A stretch of 64,000 bases of DNA, from positions 6,150,501 to 6,214,500 of the forward strand of contig OX365944.1 in assembly GCA_947247005.1 (NCBI GenBank). The letters run 5' to 3'. This document shows, one piece after another, positions 44,921 to 55,369 of the stretch (within the stretch, counting starts at the first letter, position 1; each line of letters opens with the position of its first letter). The notes under the pieces were generated by a model that saw nothing but the letters and a program-made list of their open reading frames with translations, ran no database searches and had not been told where the DNA came from. This stretch comes from Spisula solida. Its lineage: Eukaryota; Mollusca; Bivalvia; Venerida; Mactridae. A program made the position numbers and the translations under genes.

Positions 44921-45274
44921 CTGCAAGAGAAAATCTGTCAGCTCAAAGTTAAAAACAATCATACAATGTGTAAGTATTTTATTCTTTGACTGATTTTACC
45001 GAGACATTGTCGATGCTCAAGCTGAGAATGAGTACTATCAATGCAGCTTAATATCTTTGTACGAAAGATCAGTTTCTGCCTACTCAACTGCTTGCATGCA
45101 AAATTAATTAAGCTCAAAGTTCAAAGATATTTGTCAAATTTGCTGGGATGGGGGCCAACAATTTAAACAAACATATTGCCAGACCTATAAATGATACTCT
45201 ATGCAAATTATCAAATCTGTTTGACACAAGAACACCAAGACATTTAAACTTTGGGAATAATTGACCAGACAAAT
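44921..45274. other. Intron-like AT-rich sequence
   Basis: GCTCAAAGTT occurs at about 44941 and 45112. Nothing else is recognised. Confidence 0.4.
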
Positions 45275-45610
45275 GTAGAGAATGCTCCTCCTACTTGGTT
45301 GCCAAATAGAGAATGCTCCTTCCACTTGTTGGTCAAGTAGAGAATGCTCCTCCCACTTGTTGGTCGAGTAAAGAATGCTCCTCCCACTTGTTGGTCGAGT
45401 AGAGAATGCTCCTTCCACTTGTTGGTCGAGTAGAGAATGCTCCTCCTACTTGGTTGCCAAGTAGAGAATGCTACTTCCACTTGTTGGTCGAGTAGAGAAT
45501 TCTCCTCCCACTTGTTGGTCGAGTAGAGAATGCTCCTCCCACTTGTTGGTTGAGTAGAGAATGCTTCTCCCACTTGTTGGTCAAGTAGAGAATGCTCCTC
45601 CCACTTGTTT
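45275..45610. repeat. Minisatellite, 31-bp unit, about 11 copies
   Basis: AGTAGAGAATGCTCCTCCCA plus CTTGTTGGTCG repeats every 31 bp. Two copies carry CTACTTGGTTGCCAA instead, spaced about five units apart, which suggests a larger duplicated block. Minus-strand frames rotate through the array and are artefacts. Confidence 0.95.
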
Positions 45611-46389
45611 GTGGAAAGTTTTTGTCAAAGATTATCAAACAAATCCATTAGAATATGCAAGCATGTGCAGCATTTTCGATTTTTTTACGTTCGATTGAGA
45701 TGGTCATTAGGCGTGGTCATTTGTTTTTATCACTGCCTAATCGGCCAATGACCTCCGGTTTCGAGGGAAAGTATTTTCGATATTTATATAACAAAATTAA
45801 GTTCTTTCATAATGGTCAACTCAATTCTTGATTAACACATGAAAACATCCGGTTTTTGGTCAATTTGCACTATCATGGTAAAGGACCTTTTTTTGTTCTG
45901 TATACCAAATACCACGGTCCTAATCCCAATAGACTGCTTCTCAGTTCTGTCTGAGAATTGTACTATTTGCATATGGCTCTAGCGAAACTGAAGACCTCAG
46001 GATACATGACATCTGAGTTTGGTCAAAGCGTTACATCGGATTTCAGTTCCGTCAAGAGCCTTTTGAAAATGGTATAATTCTCTGATGGAACAGAAGTCAA
46101 TTTGCCAATACTTTTCATCTTGATTATATCGCTTTCATCATGGTACTACAAACTGCAAGCTACCAAATAGGGTGGTGTCAGCCCCTGTAGAAAACAGTTT
46201 TGTGTCAGCCCCTATAGAAAACGATGACAAATTTAAATACCATTGTCCCATGCTCTGCAGCTGTTAAAGGCAAAACCCGGAAAGAGACTAACGGTATATC
46301 TACCAAGGATTGATAGTCTTTTTCTTTAGCTCAACATGTCAGGGTGTTTTATATCTTAAACTAGGTGATTCAACTTTTGTATAGCTGAA
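45611..46389. other. Unique sequence with a 27-bp duplication
   Basis: GTGTCAGCCCCTGTAGAAAAC is repeated with one change near 46176-46230. Otherwise nothing is recognised. Confidence 0.45.
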
Positions 46390-46479
46390 AATAGATTTAT
46401 ATCTTTCAGTGTTTATAGCTGAAACTAGCAAGATGAAGGGGTCTTCCATCCCACATGTTCAACTTTCAACTCATAACAA

Positions 46480-46820
46480 GATAGTAGTTCGGCATTGTTT
46501 ATAAACATCGGCAATCTTTCAGCATTCCATTGGCATCGATTCGTAAACACTACCGCATATTCTGCGATGTAACGGCAACCTTTCCGCACGATCGGGAAAC
46601 ATTCGGGGTCAAATCTTGAACTGTCAGCATTCATTCGCGTTGCGTTCGGCTAGTTAGGATAAGTTTCGGCATTTATACTGCAACATTTCGTATACCGAGC
46701 CGCGAATACATCCCGAACGAGCCCGATGGTAAAGCTCCGCCCATTTTTATTGCTAAATGTTCCCGAAAGGTTCCCGAAACTAGCAAACTGCTATCGGCTA
46801 CCATTCCCCATATTATCGGG
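46480..46820. other. Local CpG-rich patch
   Basis: CG dinucleotides are dense here compared with the flanks (for example CCGAGCCGCGAATAC, CCCGAACGAGCCCGATG, GTTCCCGAAAGGTTCCCGAA). No terminal repeats were found. It could be a recently inserted element not yet eroded, or a regulatory CpG patch. The minus-strand frame at 46425-46634 overlaps it and has no recognised domain. Confidence 0.5.
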
Positions 46821-46865
46821 GTCTAGTGGACGACAGGTCTTACCTACAAATATGATTAATTGCCT

Positions 46866-47052
46866 GCTGGTTGGTATTTCAATGTACACTGTAGTTGGCC
46901 TTTAACTCTGCTAGCAATCAGTATCATGCCAGTTGGTATTTCAATGTACACTGTAGCCGGCCTTTAACTCTGCTAGCAAACAGTATCATGCCAGTTGGTA
47001 TTTCAATGTACACTGTAGCCGGCCTTTAACTCAGCTAGCAAACTGTATCATG
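46866..47052. repeat. Tandem repeat, 62-bp unit, 3 copies
   Basis: TTGGTATTTCAATGTACACT recurs at 46871, 46933 and 46995, exactly 62 bp apart. Copies two and three are more alike (GTAGCCGGCC) than copy one (GTAGTTGGCC). Confidence 0.9.
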
Positions 47053-47173
47053 ATCCTCATACAAGATGAGACTTTTATGTGGTTAAATGACAATTCTTTC
47101 TGCTAGGAGCAATAAATTTCCCCTGGTATTTGTTGAATGTATAAGTAATGACTATAAGGCTTGTAAATGATAC

Positions 47174-47247
47174 CTTTCATTCCTCCACAAGTCCACTGGT
47201 ATACCATCCTTTCTTCCCCTGACTGCAAGCTCTTCTTCGGACAGTAT
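47174..47247 (-). CDS. Probable internal coding exon, 74 bp
   Basis: The minus strand shows a textbook acceptor (ATATTTTTCTTTCTTTGCAG) ending at 47248 and a donor (ATGAAAG|GTATCA) at 47173. In the first frame the exon reads LSEEELAVRGRKDGIPVDLW and a few more residues, ending with two bases of a codon. The second frame is also open (CPKKSLQSGEERMVYQWTC) and ends with one base; the third has a stop. The first looks more protein-like: charged, then a DGIPVDLW motif. I do not recognise the family. It lies in a region of repeats consistent with long introns on both sides. Confidence 0.55.
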
Positions 47248-47361
47248 CTGCAAAGAAAGAAAAATATTGACATCTTTGAAGTCTGGCCATAAAAAAGTGA
47301 GATACATTTTGTTGATCCTCACATTCTGGGAAAATCTGGAAAAATTTTCATGTTTTTAAAA

Positions 47362-47479
47362 GTCCCTCCATGTCCATAAATGTTTTTAGCACTTTCGCAG
47401 CGACTTAATTTCTCAAATTTCTACCAGTGGCGAACTCTGCGACATTAAATCCCGCGAACTAATTTCTTGGTTTACAGTA
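47362..47479. mobile_element. MITE right-end fragment, TACTGTAAAC family (copy 3)
   Basis: CATGTCCATAAATGTTTTTA through TTTCTTGGTTTACAGTA matches the right half of 2008-2220 and 38938-39145. The left half is absent. Confidence 0.75.
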
Positions 47480-47555
47480 CATAAAATATTGAAAACATTT
47501 AACTTATTAATTTCTTGGTTACAGTACATAAAATATTCAAACATTTAACTAGTTG
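47460..47555. repeat. 48-bp tandem duplication starting inside a MITE end
   Basis: TAATTTCTTGGTTTACAGTA, then ACATAAAATATTGAAAACAT, occurs at 47460 and again at 47508 (minus one T in TTTACAG). The unit is the last 20 bp of the MITE plus 28 bp of flank. Confidence 0.8.
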
Positions 47556-47560
47556 TTTTT

Positions 47561-47915
47561 CATATAAATTACATAGTGCAATTGTTTCTAAAAATATACT
47601 GAAATCAGTATTTAGACTTCAAACTTTTACCCATGTAACTTTATTTTGTTTGTATCAAGATTAGCCCAATTTCAACAATATTTCAGTCAGTTGACGAAAC
47701 AAATTTTCGTAGAAACCCAAACTTGCTCTTTCGCAAGAAACTGACAACTTATCCACAAGTGGAAGATATGACCATAAAACATCAAAACACTCCAGAACCC
47801 ATCTAAACCTTCTTTCCTCAGATGACAAGGTGCTCGATCCAAATTACGCTAACCTGAGTAAGCCAAGAATTAGAGAGAAGACAATTCAAGAATGGAGGCA
47901 AGTTAACACAAAAGG
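47561..47915. other. Unique sequence, nothing recognised
   Basis: No feature was recognised. Confidence 0.4.
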
Positions 47916-48045
47916 AATCTTACCTGACTTAAGGATAAGGACAACTAATCAGATCACACCATATTAAACTCTTGGGCAGTAACAGGCAATATGATTGGCT
48001 ATCCTTATTCTCCAATTAAATAAGGTCAATATTGAATACAACCCC
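47916..48045. mobile_element. MITE, GGGTGGTATTCAATATT family (copy 3, inverted)
   Basis: CTGACTTAAGGATAAGGACA through AGGTCAATATTGAATACAAC is the inverse of the copies at 9486-9634 and 36100-36238. The left terminus here is incomplete. Confidence 0.85.
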
Positions 48046-48200
48046 AGGTCCAGGGATTTTAATGGACTTTGGTCAAACGTTGAAAAGGGCTTGATAACAA
48101 ACGAAAGTTACCTCAATTGTTGGTGATTTAGATAAAATTCTGATTTTAGGTACCTAAGCAAACAGATGTTAGGAAATACTTAATAATACATGTCATTATA

Positions 48201-48925
48201 GTCCATGTGACAGACCGAATTTCATTACCAAAAAGGTGAACAGATCCAACAATGATTTTCGGTTAGCTTGATATCTCAGCAGTCTGAAAACGGTTGATGG
48301 ACTTGCGGGTCACTTTGCCAAATGACCTTTTGGCGGCCATCTTTAAAGATGGCCGCCATTATTTTAAGCAATCATAAGCTTTGGGAAAACTTGAATTATT
48401 CCTCACTAAATAGGGCTATCGGCTTGCAATATGTCTTAAAATGTTCGTATTTCAACCCAACATATGTTGACATATACATAATAACATTATGATAAAGATA
48501 TTAGTTCGAATTCATTGACATTCTAAGAAAACTTTGATATTTTTCACTTTTTGTCATTATTTTTTCTCTTGCAATTCTGATTTGGATTTGTATTTAGCCA
48601 GTTTTTGTTTGCTACATTTAGAGAATAATTCTAGGCATCCATAATATACATTACATTGATAGATTTTAACTTCGAAGTCCAAAATTGGTCAGGAATATAT
48701 GACAACTAATGCCTAAATTAAATAGATATTTTAGGGCTATGAATAGACCGTTTCCAACAATCTCAGGAAAAAAGATTTTTGTTATTCCATGGCTACTTTG
48801 TTGATACGATTCGTATATATATGCCTAGGTGTCCAGTACCGTGCCACAAGGGTGTTAGTGTGGTACCTGACCCATAGCTGGATGGTTTGGCGGCTCGGAT
48901 CCGGTCAGTTGTATGAGTTCATATG
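48201..48925. repeat. Left arm of a ~0.7-kb inverted repeat pair
   Basis: This arm matches the inverse of 52485-53251 through most of its length. Matched blocks include GTGAACAGATCCAACAATGA, the palindrome GGCGGCCATCTTTAAAGATGGCCGCC (48332-48357), TTGGGAAAACTTGAATTATT and CTAGGCATCCATAATATACA, then more diverged sequence including GGTCC/GGATCC-rich DNA near 48880. The outer part is best conserved. Confidence 0.85.
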
Positions 48926-49474
48926 ACATTATTTAAAAAAAATTGTTATTGACAGGAAAACTTGAATAACTATTCAGCGAAACGGAAAATAAACATATAC
49001 ATGACTCCAAATGATTGGAAAATAATTTGATATGAGTTATACATTTATATTTTTGTTTATAAAGTTCCGAATATTACATTAAAAGTACATTATTTTAACG
49101 TTGTTTTCATATTCTTCTTTAATAATAGTAAAGCATGTAAGAATTCATACCTCCCACTGTTAAATTCTATTAGTTTCGCGCATTCACTATGAAATGAAAT
49201 GTGAAAGCAGGAACGTATTCGAAGGGAAACAATAAGGAATAGAGGGGATACAAAATAAACAAAATTATATATTGAATCAGTTGTTCTTTGTCTAGTGTCT
49301 AGCTTACTACTTTTCTGACTCAGGTGGACCTTAGTAACCTTTAAATAACCATTCTTAATATAATTTGTAAAACTATACACACACTTTTAAAGCCTCCACA
49401 ACCCTACCACAACCAAGGTTGTAATTGGTGACATAGTCTGTCTATGTTTAATTAAAGGAGGCAACTCTTCAGTC
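48926..49474. other. AT-rich sequence inside the inverted pair
   Basis: The minus-strand frame at 49090-49380 has no recognised domain. CCAACCAAGGTTG-type short palindromes lie near 49405. Nothing else is seen. Confidence 0.4.
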
Positions 49475-49625
49475 TACTCTTTTTTCCTGAAATAAATTCC
49501 CTTTGCACCCTCAAACATAGGAGATAATCAAGCCCAAAATAAAATCTAGCTAAAATTGAAAATGAAATTATGATAATTGATTGAAACAAATATATTATCT
49601 AGTCGGGTAGCCAGACTATTGGTGA
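49475..49625. repeat. Dispersed repeat A, copy 2
   Basis: It matches 27377-27535 (CCTTTGCAC, AAAATCTAGCTAAAATTG, ATTATCTAGTCGGGTAGCCA), here joined directly to a SINE and not to repeat B. Confidence 0.65.
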
Positions 49626-49990
49626 CACGATGGTGGCTGAGGAGTTAGTGCTTTTGACTACCAATCCGGAGGTCCCTGGTTCGAAATTTCATTGACCAGT
49701 GTTCAGTATTTCCCACCCAACTACAGATGAACTGGTTGTTAACCGTGTGATGTTCTAACGAGTATCGGTGCTATACGCTGGGCACGTTGAAGAACCAAAA
49801 ATGAATCTGTTCGGAAAGAGCTAGGGACGTATCCCATCCAGATTCCTTGTATCACACCACAGTCACTTCTACTTGCTGTCTCTTCAGAAAAGCACATGAC
49901 CCCATATGGAATATTAAGAAGTTATCCTTGACTGAAAGGTTTAAATAATTACAACTACAAATACAACTACAAGTTGTCAACCACGGGGAT
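49626..49990 (+). mobile_element. tRNA-derived SINE with ACAACTA tail
   Basis: A head with GATGGTGGCTGAGGAG (A-box region) and CCTGGTTCGAAATTTC (B box) is followed by a body containing CGCTGGGCACGTTGAAGAAC. The 3' tail is built of ACAACTACAAATACAACTAC. The central GGCACGTT.AAGAACC string is, from memory, common in molluscan SINEs. It looks nearly full-length (about 350 bp). Confidence 0.65.
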
Positions 49991-50214
49991 ATTTATCCTG
50001 CGTGTTATAAATGTTTTCAGCATCACCGACTATCTCTGCCAAGCCTGCAGGCACTACCTTTAGATGTGTGCATCCACAATTACATATGGGTATACTTTTC
50101 TTGTTGGGTTGGGTCATACGATATTGCTCCGTGATGTACATCCCATAGATGAGCACACTTAGTCCTGAACTCATGGATTACTAGTATGTATCGGCTACAG
50201 TCAATCCAGTTTTG
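49991..50214. other. Unique sequence, unconfirmed minus-strand frame
   Basis: The minus strand 50174-49977 is open for 65 codons and includes PICNCGCTHLKVVPAG. It has no recognised domain and borders old satellite DNA, so I do not call it. Confidence 0.3.
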
Positions 50215-51330
50215 TACATATTACGGATGGACAGTGCCATTCCTGACCATATGGGTTATTAATGCATACCGGTACGACAGATGGGTACAGTAATTTGTAA
50301 CAATACGAGATACATATTACAGATAGGTTCATTCGTTCCTGACCTTATTGGGTACATACTACACATGAATACAGATATTCTTGACCACATATCATACTTA
50401 GTACACGTACTAACCATATGAGTACTAAAACATGCTACATGAAGGAACAACTATTCCTGACCATATGAAGTACATTCTACTGATAGGTACAATTGTTCCT
50501 GACCATATGGAGTCCGTAGTAGATGGGTACAGCCATTCCTATCCATGTGTGGTACAGACTACATATGGGTACATTAATTCCTGGCCATATAGAGTCCACA
50601 GTACAGATGGGGACAGTCATTCCCAACCATGTTAGGTACGGCCTACACATGGGTACATAGATTCCTGGTCATGTGGGGCACATATTATTTATAGGTATAT
50701 CAATTCCTTATATGGAATCCATAGTACAGATGGGTATTGGGTATACAACTATTCCTGACCATAACTATGTCATACATATTGCATATGAGTACAGCCATTA
50801 CTGACAATACTTGATACATACAGATACATACATACAGCCTTTCGTAACTATGCAGTTGGGCACGGGCATTCCTGACCATATGGTGTCTATCATACAGAGG
50901 GGTAGAATGAGTACAGCCATTCCTGACCATATATGGTACATTCTGCTAATGGTAATCATTCCTGGTCATATGGGTTACATAATATGTTACTAAAAAGATT
51001 GGAACTTCCATTTATAATGTCTATATGAGGTACATTCTACTGATGGACACATTCATTCCTGATCTTATTGTGGGTACTATGGTCACAGTCATTTCTGATT
51101 TAATACTAGTAGGTGAATATGCATGGTCATTCCTTACCATATTGGGCTTGTTATTATATCGGTATAGTCATTCCTGGTCCTTAAAGTACACCATATTTCT
51201 AAGTAAACCATCCTTAACCCCATGGGGAATATTCCACCGATTAAATCCATCCATTTTCTTAATATATAGAAGAACCTTCCTTCGGAAATGCTTCTGTCCA
51301 TTTCAGTCCCAATAAGGTATATGCTACTGC
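50215..51330. repeat. Old, strongly diverged tandem repeat, about 50-bp period
   Basis: The phrase CATTCCTGACCATATGGGGT followed by ACAT..TACAGATGGGTACAG recurs about twenty times with heavy substitution and variable spacing. Motif fragments such as ATTCCTGACC, ATTCCTGGTC and ATTCCTTACC are recognisable to about 51330. Frames here are products of the repeat. Confidence 0.75.
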
Positions 51331-51984
51331 CTGTACATCATTTTCTCTCTCTATGGGAGTAAAGTCCACCACATAGTACATCCACTTTGGTTCCTATGGG
51401 GTACATTCTGCAGTCAAGTTCAGCTATTACATATACTGATAAGGGATAACGACCAATGACAGGAACAACACTTCCTCTCCTATTAAATGGCTATCCCCCA
51501 CATCACTTTGTCTGTGCTTGTGTCATGGGCTATCCATATTCAACAGGCGAGGCTATACCTACAAGATCCTATGATGCGTCTTACTTCACGGTTTGCTGCT
51601 ATTCCTGTCTCAATGAGGTACATGTAGATAAGTAATTCCCCGCCAGATTGGTTCCCTACAACCATTGGGTGCAACTACCACTGGTAACAGTTACCGAATA
51701 ACATTAGGCATAGCAACTGCTAGTCCTACTGCTTTCCTACAATCAAGGGGTACGACTAACGCCGGTCATCATTGTCATGAATACCTACAAAAACAGTGTA
51801 CATCTACTCCTAGCCCTGCAATCAAGGGGTATGACTCTTAATATAAACACTGGCCATGAATGTAGGAACAAATGACTTGCATTTTCGATACTAAAATTAT
51901 ATTGTATTTAAAAAGCACCCAGTTAAAGTCAATTTTCAGACATTCGACCATTCGACCGACTGTACATTTACTCATCGAGTCTCA
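51331..51984. other. Possible eroded extension of the 50-bp repeat
   Basis: TATGGGGTACATTCTGC and AATCAAGGGGTA.GACT phrases recur weakly, suggesting further decay of tandem DNA. Nothing else is recognised. Confidence 0.35.
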
Positions 51985-52185
51985 CGTCAGTTGTTACACT
52001 CGCTCGGTGGTGTTGGCTGCTGGCAGGCTTTTGACCCCCTCAGGTATCCATTTATACATTTGAGTAAGTGGGGAAGGTGGATTATTCTTGCTCAGAGAAA
52101 TTAAGCAGTGGTCCAGGTGAGGATTGAACCGGGGACCTCTCGATCCCGAAGCAATACACCCTACATCTAGGCTCCTCAAAGAAAT
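51985..52185 (-). mobile_element. tRNA-derived SINE, minus strand
   Basis: On the minus strand the head shows AGCCTAGATGTAGGG (A-box-like) and CCCCGGTTCAATCCTCACC (B box). A body follows with ACTCAAATGTATAAATGG and TACCTGAGGGGGTCAAAAGC. The head is not a plausible functional tRNA. Confidence 0.6.
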
Positions 52186-52484
52186 CGTTATATTTCATGC
52201 AGCAGTTTTTAATCTTTTAAGTTAAACATGACTGTCAGTGATGGTAATCATATAGACCAAGAAGGTAAGTCTGATGATGCCAGATACAGAACCCTTCGTT
52301 TGAGATAATAATATATTTCATTATGACTTCTCTAAAACGTCACCAAAACGTACTTTTCAGAAGACAACATATAACTTAGGAACCTAAAATTTGGCATACA
52401 TTCGTGTTGAATAGGAATGCAATTCGCTAATGATTCACTATTTAGGAAAGAAAGAATCAAAGATTAAGTTATACTGAAACACTC
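52186..52484. other. Unique sequence inside the inverted pair
   Basis: Nothing recognised. Confidence 0.4.
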
Positions 52485-53251
52485 GGCCCATGGCGTGTAT
52501 GATCCTGTACTAATAGCCGGACCCTCGCCTGCAAGACTTCTAGCTGGGGTCCGGTATCATACCCACATCCTATTAGGCAAATGATTCGATTTTCAGATAC
52601 CTACACATGTATAGATATGTGAATATGAACAAGCAAAGCAACTTTGAAATAATAAACCAAAATTAATGGTTGTTCCTGAGATTATTGCAAAAGATATATG
52701 CATGCGTCTTAAAAATATCCATTTAATTAGATATCAGTTGTCATATATTCCTGACCAATTTTTGACTTCAAAGTGAAAATCTATCAATGTAATGTATATT
52801 ATGGATGCCTAGAATTACCCTCTGAATAAAACAAACAAAAAATGGCTAAATACAAATCCCAATCGGAGTTGCAAGAGAAAAAATAATGAAAAAAGTGAAA
52901 CATATCAAAGTTTTCTTAGAATACCATAAATGTCGAAGTAATCACTTTATTATAATATTATGATTTATATATCAGCAGATGTGGGGTTGAAATACGAACA
53001 TTTTAAGACATATTGCAAGCCGATAGCCCTATTTAGTGAGGAATAATTCAAGTTTTCCCAAAGCTTATGATTGCTTAAAATAATGGCGGCCATCTTTAAA
53101 GATGGCCGCCAAAAGGTCATTTGGCAAAGTGACCCGCAAGTCCATCAACCGTTTTCAGACTGCTGATATATCAAGCTAACCGAAAATCATTGTTGGATCT
53201 GTTCACCTTTTTGGTAATGAACCTTCAATTTTCAAGGCCTGGGACATGGAC
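52485..53251. repeat. Right arm of the ~0.7-kb inverted repeat pair
   Basis: This is the inverse of 48201-48925, including the GGCGGCCATCTTTAAAGATGGCCGCC palindrome near 53085-53110 and GTGACCCGCAAGTCCATCAA. The outermost bases (ACATGGAC near 53245) also pair with GTCCATGT at 48201. The inner end holds GCCGGACCC and GGGTCCGGTA, which imperfectly matches the left arm. Confidence 0.85.
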
Positions 53252-53439
53252 TATTAAGTAAGATTTCAAGCGAGAGAAATTAATATTAAATATGTCCTGT
53301 GTATCTATCCGTCCTCTGAAAAAATTAACTAGTTTGTTGCAAACTGTTCACTCAATAAACCCTCCACTATTCCAATCAGAGATGAGATAGAATGTGTACT
53401 CAACTCATGTGCAGCTCATGTGAATAACTATCAAAAATT

Positions 53440-54755
53440 ATCTCCCTCGATAATGTCACCTAGTCTGGTATTAAGTATATCAAGAATGATCCCCCTTGAT
53501 AATGTCTCCTAGTCTGGTATTAAGTCCATCAAGAATAATCTCCCTTGATAATGTCTCCTAGTCTGGTATTAGGTCCATCAAGAATGATCTCCCTTGATAA
53601 TGTCTCCTAGTCTGGTATTAAGTCCATCAAGAATGATCTCCCTTGATAATGTCTCCTAGTCTGGTATTAAGTCCATCATGAATGATCTCCCTTGATAATG
53701 TCTCCTAGTCTGGAGTTTAGTCCATCAAGAATGACCTCCCTTGATAATGTCTCCTAGTCTGGTATTAAGTCCATCAAGAATGATCTCCCTTGATAATGTC
53801 TCCTAGTCTGGTATTAAGTCCATCAAGAATGATCTCCCTTGATAATGTCTCCTAGTCTGGTATTAAGTCCATCAAGAATAATCTCCCTTGATAATGTCAC
53901 CTAGTCTGGTATTAAGTCCATCATGAATGATCTCCCTTGATAATGTCTCCTAGTCTGGAGTTTAGTCCATCAAGAATGACCTCCCTTGATAATGTCTCCT
54001 AGTCTGGAGTTTAGTCCATCAAGAATGATCTCCCTTGATAATGTCTCCTAGTCTGGTATTTCGTATATCAAGAATGATCTCCCTTGATAATGTCTCCTAG
54101 TCTGGTATTTAGTATATCAAGTATGATCTCCCTTGATAATGTCTCCTAGTCTGGTATTAAGTATATCAAGAATGATCTCCCTTGATAATGTCTCCTAGTC
54201 TGGTATTAAGTATATCAAGAATGATCTCCCTTGATAATGTCTCCTAGTCTGGTATTAAGTATATCAAGAATGATCTCCCTTGATAATGTCTCCTAGTCTG
54301 GTATTAAGTATATCAAGAATAATCTCCCTTGATAATGCCACCTAGTCTGGTATTAAGTCCATCAAGAATGATCTCCGTGATAATGTCTCCTAGTCTGGAG
54401 TTTAGTCCATCAAGAATGATCTCCCTTGATAATGTCTCCTAGTCTGGAGTTTAGTCCATCAAGAATGATCTCCCTTGATAATGTCTCCTAGTTTGGAGTT
54501 TAGTCCATCAAGAATGATCTCCCTTGATAATGTCTCCTAGTCTGGTATTAAGTATATCAAGAATAATCTCCCTTGATAATGTCACCTAGTCTGGAGTTTA
54601 GTCCATCAAGAATGATCTTCCTTGATAATGTCTCCTAGTCTGGTATTAAGTATATCAAGAATGATCCCCCTTGATAATGCCTCCTAGTCTGGTATTAAGT
54701 CCATCAAGAATGATCTCCCTTGATAATGTCTCCTAGTCTGGAGTTAAATCCACCT
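53440..54755. repeat. Minisatellite, 49-bp unit, about 27 copies
   Basis: TTGATAATGTCTCCTAGTCT plus GGTATTAAGTCCATCAAGAATGATCTCCC repeats every 49 bp. Variants are GGAGTTTAGTCC, AAGTATATC and GTCACCTAG. The variants are patchily clustered, indicating block duplications within the array. Forty-nine is not a multiple of three, and accordingly no long frame is open. Confidence 0.95.
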
Positions 54756-54940
54756 AGAAGGGTTATACATAGTTACAAAATTAGTTCCAGTCATTTATAT
54801 TGCCAATTATCCAATCAACCCTTTACTCCATTGCCTTAGGTATTGCAATTCATCCTCTCATTCCATGTTACCCAATTATTTTCCAACAATAATAATAAAC
54901 AGGGGAGAACATCCATATGGAAATGGACTCATGAAATATA
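54756..54940. other. Unique sequence
   Basis: Nothing recognised. Confidence 0.4.
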
Positions 54941-55110
54941 TTCAAGGGAGATCATTCTTGATATTTGTACCGAAAGGCTGCACACAAGCTGAGTGTACAT
55001 TCAAGTGCATCTCAACACGTGAAACTTTTCAAGGGAGATCATTCTTGATATTTGTACCAAAAGGCTGCACACAGACTGAGTTCACATTCAAGCGCATCTC
55101 ATTTCAGTAG
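54941..55110. repeat. 87-bp tandem duplication
   Basis: TTCAAGGGAGATCATTCTTG begins at 54941 and 55028, each followed by ATATTTGTACC.AAAGGCTGC. The opening string is the inverse of part of the neighbouring 49-bp unit (CAAGAATGATCTCCCTTG). The plus-strand frame across it has no recognised domain. Confidence 0.8.
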
Positions 55111-55369
55111 AGTGTTTGGTGCATGGGGTAAAAGGGTTAATAGTACAATAAGGTTACAAAGTGGATTAATGATACATTTAATGTCATTTCTAAGAAATAT
55201 ATTAAATGGTCAGATAAACACATACACAGAGCAATATCCCCTTGCAGAAGAAACTGTCTATAGACCCCCAACAGATATTATTCTGCAGAGGTTATACAGC
55301 ATATCTCATAAACAGGAAGTGAAATAATCAGACTGATGCCATAATAATCAACATACATAATATTGATAT
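55111..55369. other. Unique sequence, nothing recognised
   Basis: No feature was recognised. Confidence 0.4.
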
